Assembly: GCA_044223995.1 (NCBI GenBank)
Contig: JBGALE010000004.1
Location: 1 to 64,000, forward strand
DNA: 64,000 bases
DNA from: JACMLD01 sp044223995
GTDB lineage: Bacteria; Bacteroidota; Bacteroidia; Chitinophagales; Chitinophagaceae
Direction of reading: 5' to 3'
The notes under the pieces are model-generated. The model searched no databases, had not been told where the DNA came from, and saw only the letters and a list, made by a program, of their open reading frames with translations. Below, piece after piece: positions 16,410 to 25,103 of this stretch. The first letter of the stretch is position 1. Each line of letters begins with the position of its first letter. Both the position numbers and the translations under genes were made by a program.

Positions 16410-17135
16410 TCAGGAATTCATTTTTACGATATCCAGCAGGTTATTGCGGTAACTGTTCCCTATCGGTAGAATCTTTTCGCCGATTTCCACCTCCTTCTTC
16501 GAAATACTTTCAATATAGTTGAGTGAAATGATATAGGATCGGTGAATGCGCACAAATTTTCTTACCGGTAGTTTCTCGGAAAAAGTTTTCAGGTTTTGCA
16601 GTGTAATGATGGGCTTGTTTTTCTTGCTTGTATATATTTGCGTGTAGTCTTTTAATCCTTCACAAAACAGGATATCATTGAAATTTATTTTAACGATTCG
16701 GTATTCTGATTTGATGAAGAAGTAATTATCATCCTTATAGGTGGAGTTCGGCTTTATACTGAGCAGGTGAACAATCACTTTATTGATTACATGCAAAAAT
16801 ATTTCATAGGTGATACTGGCCGGTGGTAATGCAAACAGTGGAATAGGTAATGATGCTTGGGTAAGATTTTTCTTGTCTGCAAAAAAGACATAGACTGGTT
16901 TGTTATCGGCATCAGCGAACAGGGAATTGACCATGGAATAATACTGAACATCCATAAAGATAATATCCGGTATCGTCTTCTCCGCGATAGTCTCCATTTC
17001 ATCTGGCGTAATGATAGCAGGTATTGAAAGTGTGCCTGTTCTTTCTATAAAATTCAGCAGTTGCCGGTAGTCCTCAGTTTTCTTTTTTATCAGTAAGCAT
17101 TGTAGTGTCATAAGCGTTATGATAAACTTCTGCAA
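16410..17135 (-). CDS. LytTR-type regulator with a degenerate receiver domain
   Basis: A 241-residue protein. The C-terminal ~100 residues form a LytTR DNA-binding domain: YFFIKSEYRIVKINFNDILFCEGLKDYTQIYT, LQNLKTFSEKLP, FVRIHRSYIISLNYIESISK. The N-terminal ~120 residues keep the receiver layout and a phospho-acceptor-like Asp (PDIIFMDVQ), but the acidic pair normally found after strand 1 is replaced by Lys (LLIKKKTED). It may therefore not bind Mg or be phosphorylated. No histidine kinase is adjacent. The start may instead be ATG 17109-17111 (MTLQCLL), which fits a receiver start better. It converges with the DUF4907 gene. Confidence 0.85.
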   Translation of the reverse strand: MQKFIITLMTLQCLLIKKKTEDYRQLLNFIERTGTLSIPAIITPDEMETIAEKTIPDIIFMDVQYYSMVNSLFADADNKPVYVFFADKKNLTQASLPIPLFALPPASITYEIFLHVINKVIVHLLSIKPNSTYKDDNYFFIKSEYRIVKINFNDILFCEGLKDYTQIYTSKKNKPIITLQNLKTFSEKLPVRKFVRIHRSYIISLNYIESISKKEVEIGEKILPIGNSYRNNLLDIVKMNS

Positions 17136-17241
17136 GTTTCATATAACTATGGTTAAGCAGGTGTTAAGAGGGCGAAACCAGTATTAAAATATCGGTGAAC
17201 AAGGGAAATTTCGAGACGAATAATGCTGTTAACAAAAAATA

Positions 17242-17266
17242 TCCCGGCAAAAATTTATTGCCGGGA
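17242..17266 (-). terminator. Terminator of the sortilin-like gene
   Basis: TCCCGGCAA (17242-17250) pairs perfectly with TTGCCGGGA (17258-17266) around a 7-base loop. On the minus strand the stem is followed by a T run (A run at 17234-17239), so it terminates transcription of 17294-19993. Confidence 0.8.
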
Positions 17267-17293
17267 CCAGATGAATAGAAATTATAAAGTGTT

Positions 17294-19993
17294 TTATTTT
17301 TTTACCGGGGGACAATCACCATCAACACCTTCGCGCTGATTGGAAAATTTTTTCCCAGTCAGCATAGCCGTTACTTTATCTGCATCCGCTTTTTTCTTTT
17401 CATAATATTCCTTGTCTGTTAACAAACGCTGTACATCATCCAGCTTTGCGATGTAAATACTGCGGCCATGCGTGCCGAGCACAATTTCGTTTTCTCTTTT
17501 TTGAATGGCGATATCATGCACCGGTACGCGGGGCAGGCCACCGGTAAAGGGCATAAATGTTTTACCTCGATCAATGCTCACAAATAATCCCTGGTCGGTA
17601 CCAACATATAAGATGTTTTCATTCTTTGGATCTTCCTTAATAGTGTTGATCGTTTCATTGGGCAAATTACTGCTGGTGCTGGACCAGGTATTGCCATAAT
17701 CTTCACTTACAAAAAGGTAAGGCTTAAAATTATCGTACCGGTATCCGCTTAGCGCGAGATAGACCCTGCCTTCTGCATAGGCGGATGGTGTTATACAATT
17801 CACCCAAAGGTTTTGTGGAAGATCATTGGGCGCTGTTTTCTTTTTTGGTTTGTTGTCTGTAGTTGCAGCGCCATAGATATTGGCCCACGTGTAACCACCA
17901 TCTTTTGAAATATGAACCAGCCCATCGTCACTGCCGGTGTAGAGCAAACCAAATTTCATCGGTGATTCAGCTATCCAGGACAGTGTGCCATAGGGAACAT
18001 CTCCGGGTTTGCCGCCTTTGGTCAGATCGCCGGATAAATTAAAAAGTGTATCGGCTTTATTCAGCGAGCGGTGAAAGCGATTGGAGCCCATATAAAATAC
18101 ATCCTGGTTATGCTTTGACAAGAGGATAGGCGTTTCCCAGTTAAAACGTAACGGCGTTTCGCCCAACACATGCCGCGGACGGATCGGTTTACGTTGATCA
18201 TTGTTTTTACTCGTCCTCGCGTAAGCACCAAACTGGCTGCCGGCGTACATCGTTGCATTGTCCCTGGTATCTACCTGCACCATCATACCATCACCCCCGG
18301 TTATCAGTTTAAAACTGCTGCCACCGCTGCCAAACCATTCATCATTGGGATTGGCAACTGATGGTCCGTACCAGACACCATTGTCCTGCAGGCCACCATA
18401 AACATTGTAAGGTTTTGCCTCATCTACTTCTATCGAGTAGTATTGTCCAACCGGGATAGAGTTTGCCTTATACCAGACTTTGCCATCGTCGTACGTTATA
18501 TTCACACCACCATCGTTTCCATTAATGATATGTGTGTCTTTGTTTGGGTCTATCCATACAGCATGGTGATCGGAATGTACATTTCTTGCTTCTATATTTT
18601 TAAATGTTTTCCCGCCGTCGGTCGATAACATTACCGGCACGCCCGTGATGACTACTTTATCGGGGTTTACCGGCGACACCCATATTTTTCCAAAATAATA
18701 ACCATAGGTGCTGTACATGAAATCCAAATCTTTTTGATTTTGTTTTTTCCAGGTAGCGCCTGCATCGTCACTGCGGTATATTTCACAACCAATGATGGCA
18801 GATGCATCCAGCAAATCATCATTCGGCCCTTTGAGATAATCGTAAATAACCGAAGGTTTAAAAGTGCCATCTGTTACTTTAGCCTTTATCAGTTTCGAAT
18901 TGTATTGCGATGGAAACCGGTTTGATTTTAAGAAGGAGTCCACTTTGGCATCATCAAGGGCCATGAACTGCTCCTTCGTTAGATTTTTAAAATCACGGAT
19001 CGTCAACTTGTTAGTGATACTATCTTTTTTCTGGTTCGGCTTTTTATTTTGATTGTCTACAATGGCATATACGATTTGCGGATTCTTCGGATATACGGCC
19101 AGGCCAATTCTTCCTATATTATCTCCCGTGGGTAAACCACTTCCTTCCTTGCTGATCAGGCTCCACGTATTGCCACCATCTGTACTTTTATAGATACCGC
19201 TTGTTTTACCCCCTTCTTCAAAATTCCAGGCAGTGCGCGTCCGGTACCACATCGATGCATACACGATATTTGGATTCGTCGGATCAATGTCCATATCAAT
19301 AGCCCCGGTTTTATCATCGATAGACAATGTCTGCTTCCATGTTTTCCCGCCGTCGGTCGTTTTGAAAACACCACGTTCTTTATTGAATGAATAAAGATGT
19401 CCCAGTGCAGCCACCCATACAGTATTGGGATCGGTAGGATGCAATAATATTTTTCCAATATGATGTGTTTCCGGAAGGCCCAGGTATTCCCATGTCTTTC
19501 CGTTGTCTTTGCTTTTATACATTCCCATGCCCGCATAAGAGGAACGGCTGCTGTTTACCTCACCAGTACCCACCCAAATCGTTTTTGTCTTCCAATCAAC
19601 AGCAATATCGCCCATAAACAGGTTGTCATTGTTGTCAAACACCGGGGTAAATGACATGCCATTGTTATTGGTGTACCACAATCCGCCGGATGCATAGGCC
19701 ACGTAAAATTCGGTGGGATCAGCAGGATTGGCGTCGATGTCCACCACACGGCCACTCATTACCGTAGGACCTATATTGCGGAATTTCACGTCTTTCACCA
19801 GGCTGCGCATTTCCATTTCTTTCCTCAGGTTCATGTCTTTCAGGCGGTCAGCGCCGCTGGTAGCGTCATATTGGGCATGAACATTGCCTATTATCAATAT
19901 GAAAAAAAGCACCAAAACAAGCGGTTTTCGGCTGCTTCGGGGCAGTGTTAGTACCTTTAATGGAAAAAGGGGAAAAGAATAGCATCTTAACAT
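17294..19993 (-). CDS. Large exported sortilin/BNR-repeat (VPS10-like) protein
   Basis: An 899-residue protein with a signal sequence near residues 24-40 (LVLVLFFILIIGNVHAQ); a start nearer to the signal is possible. The mature part is made of repeated beta-propeller blades with Asp-box motifs (S-x-D-x-G-x-T-W): SKDNGKTWEYLG, TTDGGKTWKQT, STDGGNTWSLIS, SDDAGATWKK, SEDYGNTWSSTS, SIDRGKTFMPF. This is the sortilin N-terminal/YVTN-BNR class, often annotated glycosyl hydrolase without proof. No catalytic residues can be named. It lacks a T9SS tail. A strong terminator follows. Confidence 0.82.
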   Translation of the reverse strand: MLRCYSFPLFPLKVLTLPRSSRKPLVLVLFFILIIGNVHAQYDATSGADRLKDMNLRKEMEMRSLVKDVKFRNIGPTVMSGRVVDIDANPADPTEFYVAYASGGLWYTNNNGMSFTPVFDNNDNLFMGDIAVDWKTKTIWVGTGEVNSSRSSYAGMGMYKSKDNGKTWEYLGLPETHHIGKILLHPTDPNTVWVAALGHLYSFNKERGVFKTTDGGKTWKQTLSIDDKTGAIDMDIDPTNPNIVYASMWYRTRTAWNFEEGGKTSGIYKSTDGGNTWSLISKEGSGLPTGDNIGRIGLAVYPKNPQIVYAIVDNQNKKPNQKKDSITNKLTIRDFKNLTKEQFMALDDAKVDSFLKSNRFPSQYNSKLIKAKVTDGTFKPSVIYDYLKGPNDDLLDASAIIGCEIYRSDDAGATWKKQNQKDLDFMYSTYGYYFGKIWVSPVNPDKVVITGVPVMLSTDGGKTFKNIEARNVHSDHHAVWIDPNKDTHIINGNDGGVNITYDDGKVWYKANSIPVGQYYSIEVDEAKPYNVYGGLQDNGVWYGPSVANPNDEWFGSGGSSFKLITGGDGMMVQVDTRDNATMYAGSQFGAYARTSKNNDQRKPIRPRHVLGETPLRFNWETPILLSKHNQDVFYMGSNRFHRSLNKADTLFNLSGDLTKGGKPGDVPYGTLSWIAESPMKFGLLYTGSDDGLVHISKDGGYTWANIYGAATTDNKPKKKTAPNDLPQNLWVNCITPSAYAEGRVYLALSGYRYDNFKPYLFVSEDYGNTWSSTSSNLPNETINTIKEDPKNENILYVGTDQGLFVSIDRGKTFMPFTGGLPRVPVHDIAIQKRENEIVLGTHGRSIYIAKLDDVQRLLTDKEYYEKKKADADKVTAMLTGKKFSNQREGVDGDCPPVKK

Positions 19994-20119
19994 AGCAATT
20001 AGTTTTGTCAGAACAATGAAAGAATTGGTAAATACGTTTTATACTGCACTCATTACGCTAAATGATTATGTGAAATGCGGAAAGTGAATGGATGCAGACT
20101 AATTTCAAACTTACTAAAC

Positions 20120-20800
20120 ATGCGCTGGATTTTAATTCTCACCTGCCTCTTTTATTTGAATGGCTTCAGCCAGTTGCAGGGCTATACCATCGGGCCTAAG
20201 GGCGATACATTGAATGGAAAAGACAAGTCCGGAAAGAAGCAGGGCAAATGGGTTATCCGTTACGACGAGGTGCGCGGCGAAGCCGGTTTTGAAGAAGAAG
20301 GTGAGTTCAAAGACGACAAGAAAGAAGGGCAGTGGAGAAAATATACACTTATAGGCGATTTATTTGCCATCGAAAACTATCGCTGGGGATTTAAAGATGG
20401 CCTTAGCCAGTATTTTAATATGAATGGGGAATTGCTGAAAGAAGAAAGCTGGCGTGCATTTGATCCCGACAAAGTATATGATACCATCGACGTGGAAGAT
20501 GTCAACAACCCTGATCATTTTACCAAGGTCATTATAAAGAATGAAGGTTCTTCTCTGAAACACGGACAATGGCGTTATTATGACCCTACTGCCGGATTCA
20601 TTACCAAAACAGAATTCTGGCGCTACGGCAAAATGGAAGATGCCAATGACCCACTCGGAACAGGGGCAAAGAAAAATACCACAGACAGTACGGTAACTGC
20701 TGCCAAACCCAAGGTAAAGCCAAAGGAAGTACTCGACTTTGAAAAGAAAAATGCCGGCAAGAAAAAAGTAAAAGTCAGGGATGGATCTGTGGGATACTGA
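20120..20800 (+). CDS. Exported MORN-repeat-like protein
   Basis: Start taken at ATG 20120, giving MRWILILTCLFYLNGFSQLQ, a signal peptide; 15 codons of open frame precede it. Repeats of the toxin/antitoxin-like MORN type follow: GKKQGKWVIRYDE, GEFKDDKKEGQWRKYT, GFKDGLSQYFNMNGELLKEESW, LKHGQWRYYDP. The final ~50 residues are Lys-rich (KPKVKPKEVLDFEKKNAGKKKVKV). 226 residues in total. Such repeats form beta-hairpin stacks; no activity is known. It stands alone. Confidence 0.75.
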   Translation: MRWILILTCLFYLNGFSQLQGYTIGPKGDTLNGKDKSGKKQGKWVIRYDEVRGEAGFEEEGEFKDDKKEGQWRKYTLIGDLFAIENYRWGFKDGLSQYFNMNGELLKEESWRAFDPDKVYDTIDVEDVNNPDHFTKVIIKNEGSSLKHGQWRYYDPTAGFITKTEFWRYGKMEDANDPLGTGAKKNTTDSTVTAAKPKVKPKEVLDFEKKNAGKKKVKVRDGSVGY

Positions 20801-20820
20801 TGCGTACCACTTTTATAATA

Positions 20821-20935
20821 ATCGAAATTCAAAGGTCAAAAATCAAAACTCAGGAATCAATAATTAATTACCACCTGCTAATATCAAATTCCAAATCTCA
20901 AATATAAAATCCCAAATTAATACTTCAGTCAGCGT
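20821..20935. repeat. AT-rich AAATTCCAAATCTCAAAT-type intergenic repeat
   Basis: The gap between the MORN-like gene and the convergent DinB gene contains short units AAATTCAAAGGTCAAAAATC and ATCAAATTCCAAATCTCAAAT. They resemble the units at 6624-6680 and 53250-53330. Confidence 0.4.
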
Positions 20936-20950
20936 TTGAAAGTTTCCGTA

Positions 20951-21475
20951 CTATTTCCCCTTCTTCGCCAGGTAACGTTCCTTAATTATATCCATATGAT
21001 GTTGCGCATGGCCTGCTATCACATAACCCAGCGCTGCTGCATTGATGGGATGGTTGCTGGCAGTTCCGGTAAATAATAATTCAGCGTCGGTCAGTGATTC
21101 GAATAAAAGTTCGGTACTGTAGCGCACTGCTTTAAATTCTTCTTCCAAATCGCTCCATTTGCGTTCTATCTTGTTGGCGGCAACAGCCCAATTGTTTTCA
21201 TCAAAGCCAGGAAGGGGAGTGGCATCCTGTCTTGCCATGGTCAGCGCCCTGTAGGCAAACACCCTTTCAGCATCAATGATATGCTGCAGCAATTCTTTTA
21301 TTGTCCACTTGCCTTCGGCATAGGCATGGTTTATTTTTTTTCGGGGAATTTCTTTCAGCAGTTTTTTAAACGCCTTGGTATTATTGCGGATGGATTTGTT
21401 TACTTCCGCATCTTCCGCCTTGTTGATATAGTTTTGAAAATTGCCGGCAGCAATTGCATCTTTCTTGATCGCCAT
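20951..21475 (-). CDS. DinB-family protein
   Basis: Start taken at ATG 21473-21475 (MAIKKDAIAAGNFQNYINKAED), as the 25 upstream codons look non-coding. The 174-residue protein is a four-helix bundle of the DinB/YfiT type. The metal-binding triad is visible: one His in LLQHIIDAERVFAYRA and two in AGHAQHHMDIIKERYL near the C-terminus. Family members include metal-dependent thiol transferases; the reaction here is unknown. A second, more distant DinB gene is at 40123. Confidence 0.85.
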   Translation of the reverse strand: MAIKKDAIAAGNFQNYINKAEDAEVNKSIRNNTKAFKKLLKEIPRKKINHAYAEGKWTIKELLQHIIDAERVFAYRALTMARQDATPLPGFDENNWAVAANKIERKWSDLEEEFKAVRYSTELLFESLTDAELLFTGTASNHPINAAALGYVIAGHAQHHMDIIKERYLAKKGK

Positions 21476-21551
21476 AGTGGTCTTTTTTGTAAATCTACAA
21501 ATTATCGGGCAACAGTTCCTTTGTCCAATATTACCATTTATAAAAAGCAAA

Positions 21552-21571
21552 CCCCGGTATTGATACCGGGG
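21552..21571 (-). terminator. Terminator of the subtilisin gene
   Basis: CCCCGGTAT (21552-21560) pairs perfectly with ATACCGGGG (21563-21571) with a 2-base centre. On the minus strand it is followed by a T-rich run (TTTGCTTTTT). It lies 30 bases after the stop of 21602-23278. Confidence 0.75.
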
Positions 21572-21601
21572 CTGTTGCTAAAAAATTTCTCTATGCTGTG
21601 C

Positions 21602-23278
21602 TTACCCTTTCTTGCTCTTTTTAAGGGTAGATTTTGGGAGTTTCTCTGTTTTGTTGGCAGTCAGTGCAGAAGCAAGCTTTGCAGCTTCATATGCATTGAT
21701 GATACCACCCGATTTGCAGATATCTTTCAGGTCGACTTTTACGTCGGTACCCGGTTTGTTTACTTTTTCTCCGGGTGACTGCGCAGATTTTTCCAGTACG
21801 GTAATGATTTGCTGTGGTGTGAGCTTGGGGAAATAAGACAACAGGAAAGCAGCCGTACCCGCTACCACCGGAGCCGCCATACTGGTACCCTGTGCATTGC
21901 CGTAAGTATTGCCGCCGGGTATGCTTGAATAAATTTTTACACCCGGTGCAAATACATCCACCTGGTCTTTACCATAATTGGAGAACACTGCTGTATATCC
22001 ACCTTCTTTCGGATCACCACTGGCGCCTACTGTTATCCAGTTGGTGGCAACACTGTGCAAAGCACGCAGTGTCGAATTGGGAAAATTGGCAGTGGTATCA
22101 ACGTCGGCAGCATCATTGCCTGCCGCATGAACAAGCAATACGCCTTTTGATTCTGCATATTTTACGGCATCGTCCACCCATTTCTTGCCGGGAGAAAAGC
22201 TTTTTCCAAAACTCATGTTCACTACCTTGGCACCATTGTCAACTGCATAGCGGATAGCCAGTGCAATATCTTTATCGTGCTCATCGCCATCAGGTACAGC
22301 GCGTATCATCATAATGCGGACATTGTCAGCAATGCCATCGATACCTTTTCCATTGTCGCGTTGTGCAGCAATGATACCGGATACATGCGTACCATGAAAA
22401 GGCGTACCCGCCATTACATCACCATTGCCATAATATTTGTCGTTGATGTCGTTCTCATTGTCTTTAACAATATCGCCACGATAATTGGGCGGTGCTACTT
22501 CCGCAGATTCACCCTTGCGGATTTTTCCTTCAATGTCTTCCAGTATCTGTTTGTTGGTGATATCATTGTTGTTATTGGCCTTGCAGATATTCAGGTAAAG
22601 ACCGCGTGCTTTTTTTGCATTGATATCTGTGGGGAAATATGGTTCCAGGTCTGCACCGCTGAATTCTTCCTTTTTCAATTCCGCTGCAATCACGGAATCG
22701 CCTTTTTTAAGATCAGGCAATATTTTTTTGATAAAAAATAATTCTTCCGTATCTACTTCACCAACGGTTTTTTGTTTGGCATCCAAAAACATCCTGTACT
22801 CTTCCTTCTCATCTTCTGTCATTTTGGTACTGTCGATCTGTTTGCCTTCGTATTTTGCCTTCAGTGAATGATACACGCGGGCCCCTTCGTAGGAATCTTC
22901 CCGCACGTTCTTTCCATCTTTTCCACCCAGGAAGTTCCAGCCATGTACATCATCCACATAGCCGTTGTGATCATCATCAATGCCATTGCCGGGAATTTCA
23001 CCGGGGTTGGTCCACAAAATATTTTTCAGGTCTTCGTGAAGCGTATCTACACCTGAATCAATCACGGCAACTATCACTGTATTGCCCTTTAATTTTTTTG
23101 AATGAACAAATTCATACGCCTTGTCCATGCTGATCCCGGCAAAACCATCTTTTGCTCTGTCCATCAGGTGCCAGCCCTTGGGCGCACCGGTATTTCTTAC
23201 ACTTGTGCCCTGTGCAAAGGATACGGAAGCAACGCCGCTTGCTACCAAAAAAACACTTACCGCCAGTACATACTTCAT
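21602..23278 (-). CDS. Exported S8 (subtilisin-like) serine protease
   Basis: A 558-residue protein with a signal peptide (MKYVLAVSVFLVASGVASVSFAQ). The full triad is present: Asp in VAVIDSGVDTLHEDL, His in FHGTHVSGIIAA, Ser in AQGTSMAAPVVAGTAAFLL, plus the oxyanion Asn in VHAAGNDA. Between Asp and His is an insertion of roughly 200 residues that begins with an EF-hand-like loop (GNGIDDDHNGYVDDVHGWNF). This layout is usual for Bacteroidota S8 proteases. It lacks a clear I9 propeptide and a T9SS tail, so it is probably periplasmic or outer-membrane associated. Upstream 23279-23511 shows nothing clear. Confidence 0.92.
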   Translation of the reverse strand: MKYVLAVSVFLVASGVASVSFAQGTSVRNTGAPKGWHLMDRAKDGFAGISMDKAYEFVHSKKLKGNTVIVAVIDSGVDTLHEDLKNILWTNPGEIPGNGIDDDHNGYVDDVHGWNFLGGKDGKNVREDSYEGARVYHSLKAKYEGKQIDSTKMTEDEKEEYRMFLDAKQKTVGEVDTEELFFIKKILPDLKKGDSVIAAELKKEEFSGADLEPYFPTDINAKKARGLYLNICKANNNNDITNKQILEDIEGKIRKGESAEVAPPNYRGDIVKDNENDINDKYYGNGDVMAGTPFHGTHVSGIIAAQRDNGKGIDGIADNVRIMMIRAVPDGDEHDKDIALAIRYAVDNGAKVVNMSFGKSFSPGKKWVDDAVKYAESKGVLLVHAAGNDAADVDTTANFPNSTLRALHSVATNWITVGASGDPKEGGYTAVFSNYGKDQVDVFAPGVKIYSSIPGGNTYGNAQGTSMAAPVVAGTAAFLLSYFPKLTPQQIITVLEKSAQSPGEKVNKPGTDVKVDLKDICKSGGIINAYEAAKLASALTANKTEKLPKSTLKKSKKG

Positions 23279-23511
23279 GGTGATTTACTTTTTATTGATA
23301 TTTGTTGTTTGTAAAATCATTTTTTCCGGAACCGGGCCGGGGCAACTATAACCAGACATCGTTGCGTCGCATTTCGTTCGTCGGCAGTACTACTATTCGG
23401 CTTTTTTTAACATAACCACTTTCTGGCGATCAGGCAAAAATGGGCATAAGTCTTTATAAACGCTAACCGCTGGTATAAATTATAGCAACTTGGCAAATGA
23501 ATGGTTATTTG

Positions 23512-25044
23512 CTACAAATCGAATTTTATACCCTGCGCCAGCGGTAATTTATCAGTATAGTTAATGGTATTCGTCTGCCTGCGCATGTAGGCTTTCCAGG
23601 CATCACTGCCACTTTCCCTGCCTCCACCCGTCTCCTTTTCACCGCCAAATGCGCCCCCGATTTCTGCACCACTGGTACCGATGTTAACATTGGCAATACC
23701 GCAGTCACTGCCTGTTTGCGACAGGAACTGTTCGGCTTCCCGCATATTGACGGTCATAATGGAGGATGATAAACCCTGTGGTACGCCATTCTGAAGAGCA
23801 ATCGCCTCCTCAATAGTATCGTATTTCATTAAATATAATATCGGCGCAAATGTTTCGTGCTGTACAATGCTGAAATTATTTTGTGCTTCTGCAATGCATG
23901 GCTTCACATAGCAACCGCTTTCATAGCCATCACCGCTCAGCACGCCGCCTTCAGCTATAAATTTGCCACCTTCGGCTTTGCATTTTTCAATGGCTTCGTT
24001 GTACATACGGACAGCATCTTTATCAATCAGCGGGCCCACATGGTTTTTCTCATTCAACGGGTCACCAATTTTTAACTGCTTGTATGCCTTTACCAGTTTA
24101 TCCCTGAATTTGTCATATACATCTTTATGAATAATTAATCGGCGTGTGGTAGTACAACGCTGGCCGGCAGTACCTACGGCGCCAAATACACAACCAATCA
24201 ATGCCATATCCAAATCAGCATCTTTTGAAATGATGATGGCATTGTTGCCACCGAGTTCCAGCAAACTGCGGCCAAGCCTCGCGCCGACTGCTGCCCCGAC
24301 TGCTTTGCCCATCCTGGTAGAGCCAGTAGCAGATACAAGTGGTACCCTGGTATCATGGCTCATCCATTCACCTACATCACGGCCACCAATCACCAGGCAA
24401 CTTACACCCTCAGGGACATTATTTTTTTCAAAAACCTTTTGTGCAATATATTGACAGGCGATACCACACAGAGGCGTTTTTTCACTGGGCTTCCAGATAC
24501 AAACATCACCACAAACCCATGCCAGCATACTGTTCCAGCTCCATACAGCCACCGGGAAATTAAATGCAGATATAATACCCACCAATCCCAGCGGATGGTA
24601 CTGATCATACATGCGGTGGCCGGGGCGCTCACTGTGCATGGTAAAACCATGTAATTGCCGGGAAAGGCCAACAGCGAAATCGCAGATATCAATCATTTCC
24701 TGTACTTCACCATAACCTTCCTGCAGGCTCTTACCCATTTCGTAGGATACTAATCTTCCCAGCGACTCTTTTTGGCTGCGCAATTCTTCACCTATTTGGC
24801 GAACGATTTCACCTCTTTTCGGAGCAGGCCAAAGGCGCCAGGCTGAAAAAGCTTCCAGTGCTTTTGACACCACCGCCTCATAAGCATTTTTATCAGCAGC
24901 AATAACCGAGGCGATTAATTTTCCATCAACAGGGGAGTAGGAATCAATTTTTTCGCCACTGCTTTTCAACCATTGTGAACCGGTAGAAACACCATCGTTT
25001 TGCGGGTGGATGTGCAATGACTTCAGCAAATCGTTTATCATCAT
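23512..25044 (-). CDS. ALDH7-type aldehyde dehydrogenase (probable L-2-aminoadipate-6-semialdehyde dehydrogenase)
   Basis: Start taken at ATG 25042-25044 (MMINDLLKSLHIHP); six codons of open frame precede it. A 510-residue NAD(P)-dependent aldehyde dehydrogenase with the catalytic Cys in GTAGQRCTTTRRLIIH, the general-base Glu in LLELGGNNAIII, and the coenzyme segment SAFNFPVAVWSWN. ELGGNN, GQRCTTTRR and the end TINYTDKLPLAQGIKFDL are typical of the antiquitin group (ALDH7), which oxidises aminoadipate semialdehyde in lysine breakdown. A lysine-ketoglutarate-reductase-like gene at 32636 supports that reading. Close to the FAD/Fe-S oxidase (59 bases to its start). Confidence 0.87.
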   Translation of the reverse strand: MMINDLLKSLHIHPQNDGVSTGSQWLKSSGEKIDSYSPVDGKLIASVIAADKNAYEAVVSKALEAFSAWRLWPAPKRGEIVRQIGEELRSQKESLGRLVSYEMGKSLQEGYGEVQEMIDICDFAVGLSRQLHGFTMHSERPGHRMYDQYHPLGLVGIISAFNFPVAVWSWNSMLAWVCGDVCIWKPSEKTPLCGIACQYIAQKVFEKNNVPEGVSCLVIGGRDVGEWMSHDTRVPLVSATGSTRMGKAVGAAVGARLGRSLLELGGNNAIIISKDADLDMALIGCVFGAVGTAGQRCTTTRRLIIHKDVYDKFRDKLVKAYKQLKIGDPLNEKNHVGPLIDKDAVRMYNEAIEKCKAEGGKFIAEGGVLSGDGYESGCYVKPCIAEAQNNFSIVQHETFAPILYLMKYDTIEEAIALQNGVPQGLSSSIMTVNMREAEQFLSQTGSDCGIANVNIGTSGAEIGGAFGGEKETGGGRESGSDAWKAYMRRQTNTINYTDKLPLAQGIKFDL

Positions 25045-25103
25045 TAAAATTTGAGGTCGCAAGATACAAAAAGCCCCCTTAGCGTTGGGTGAGGGCAGTC
25101 ACC

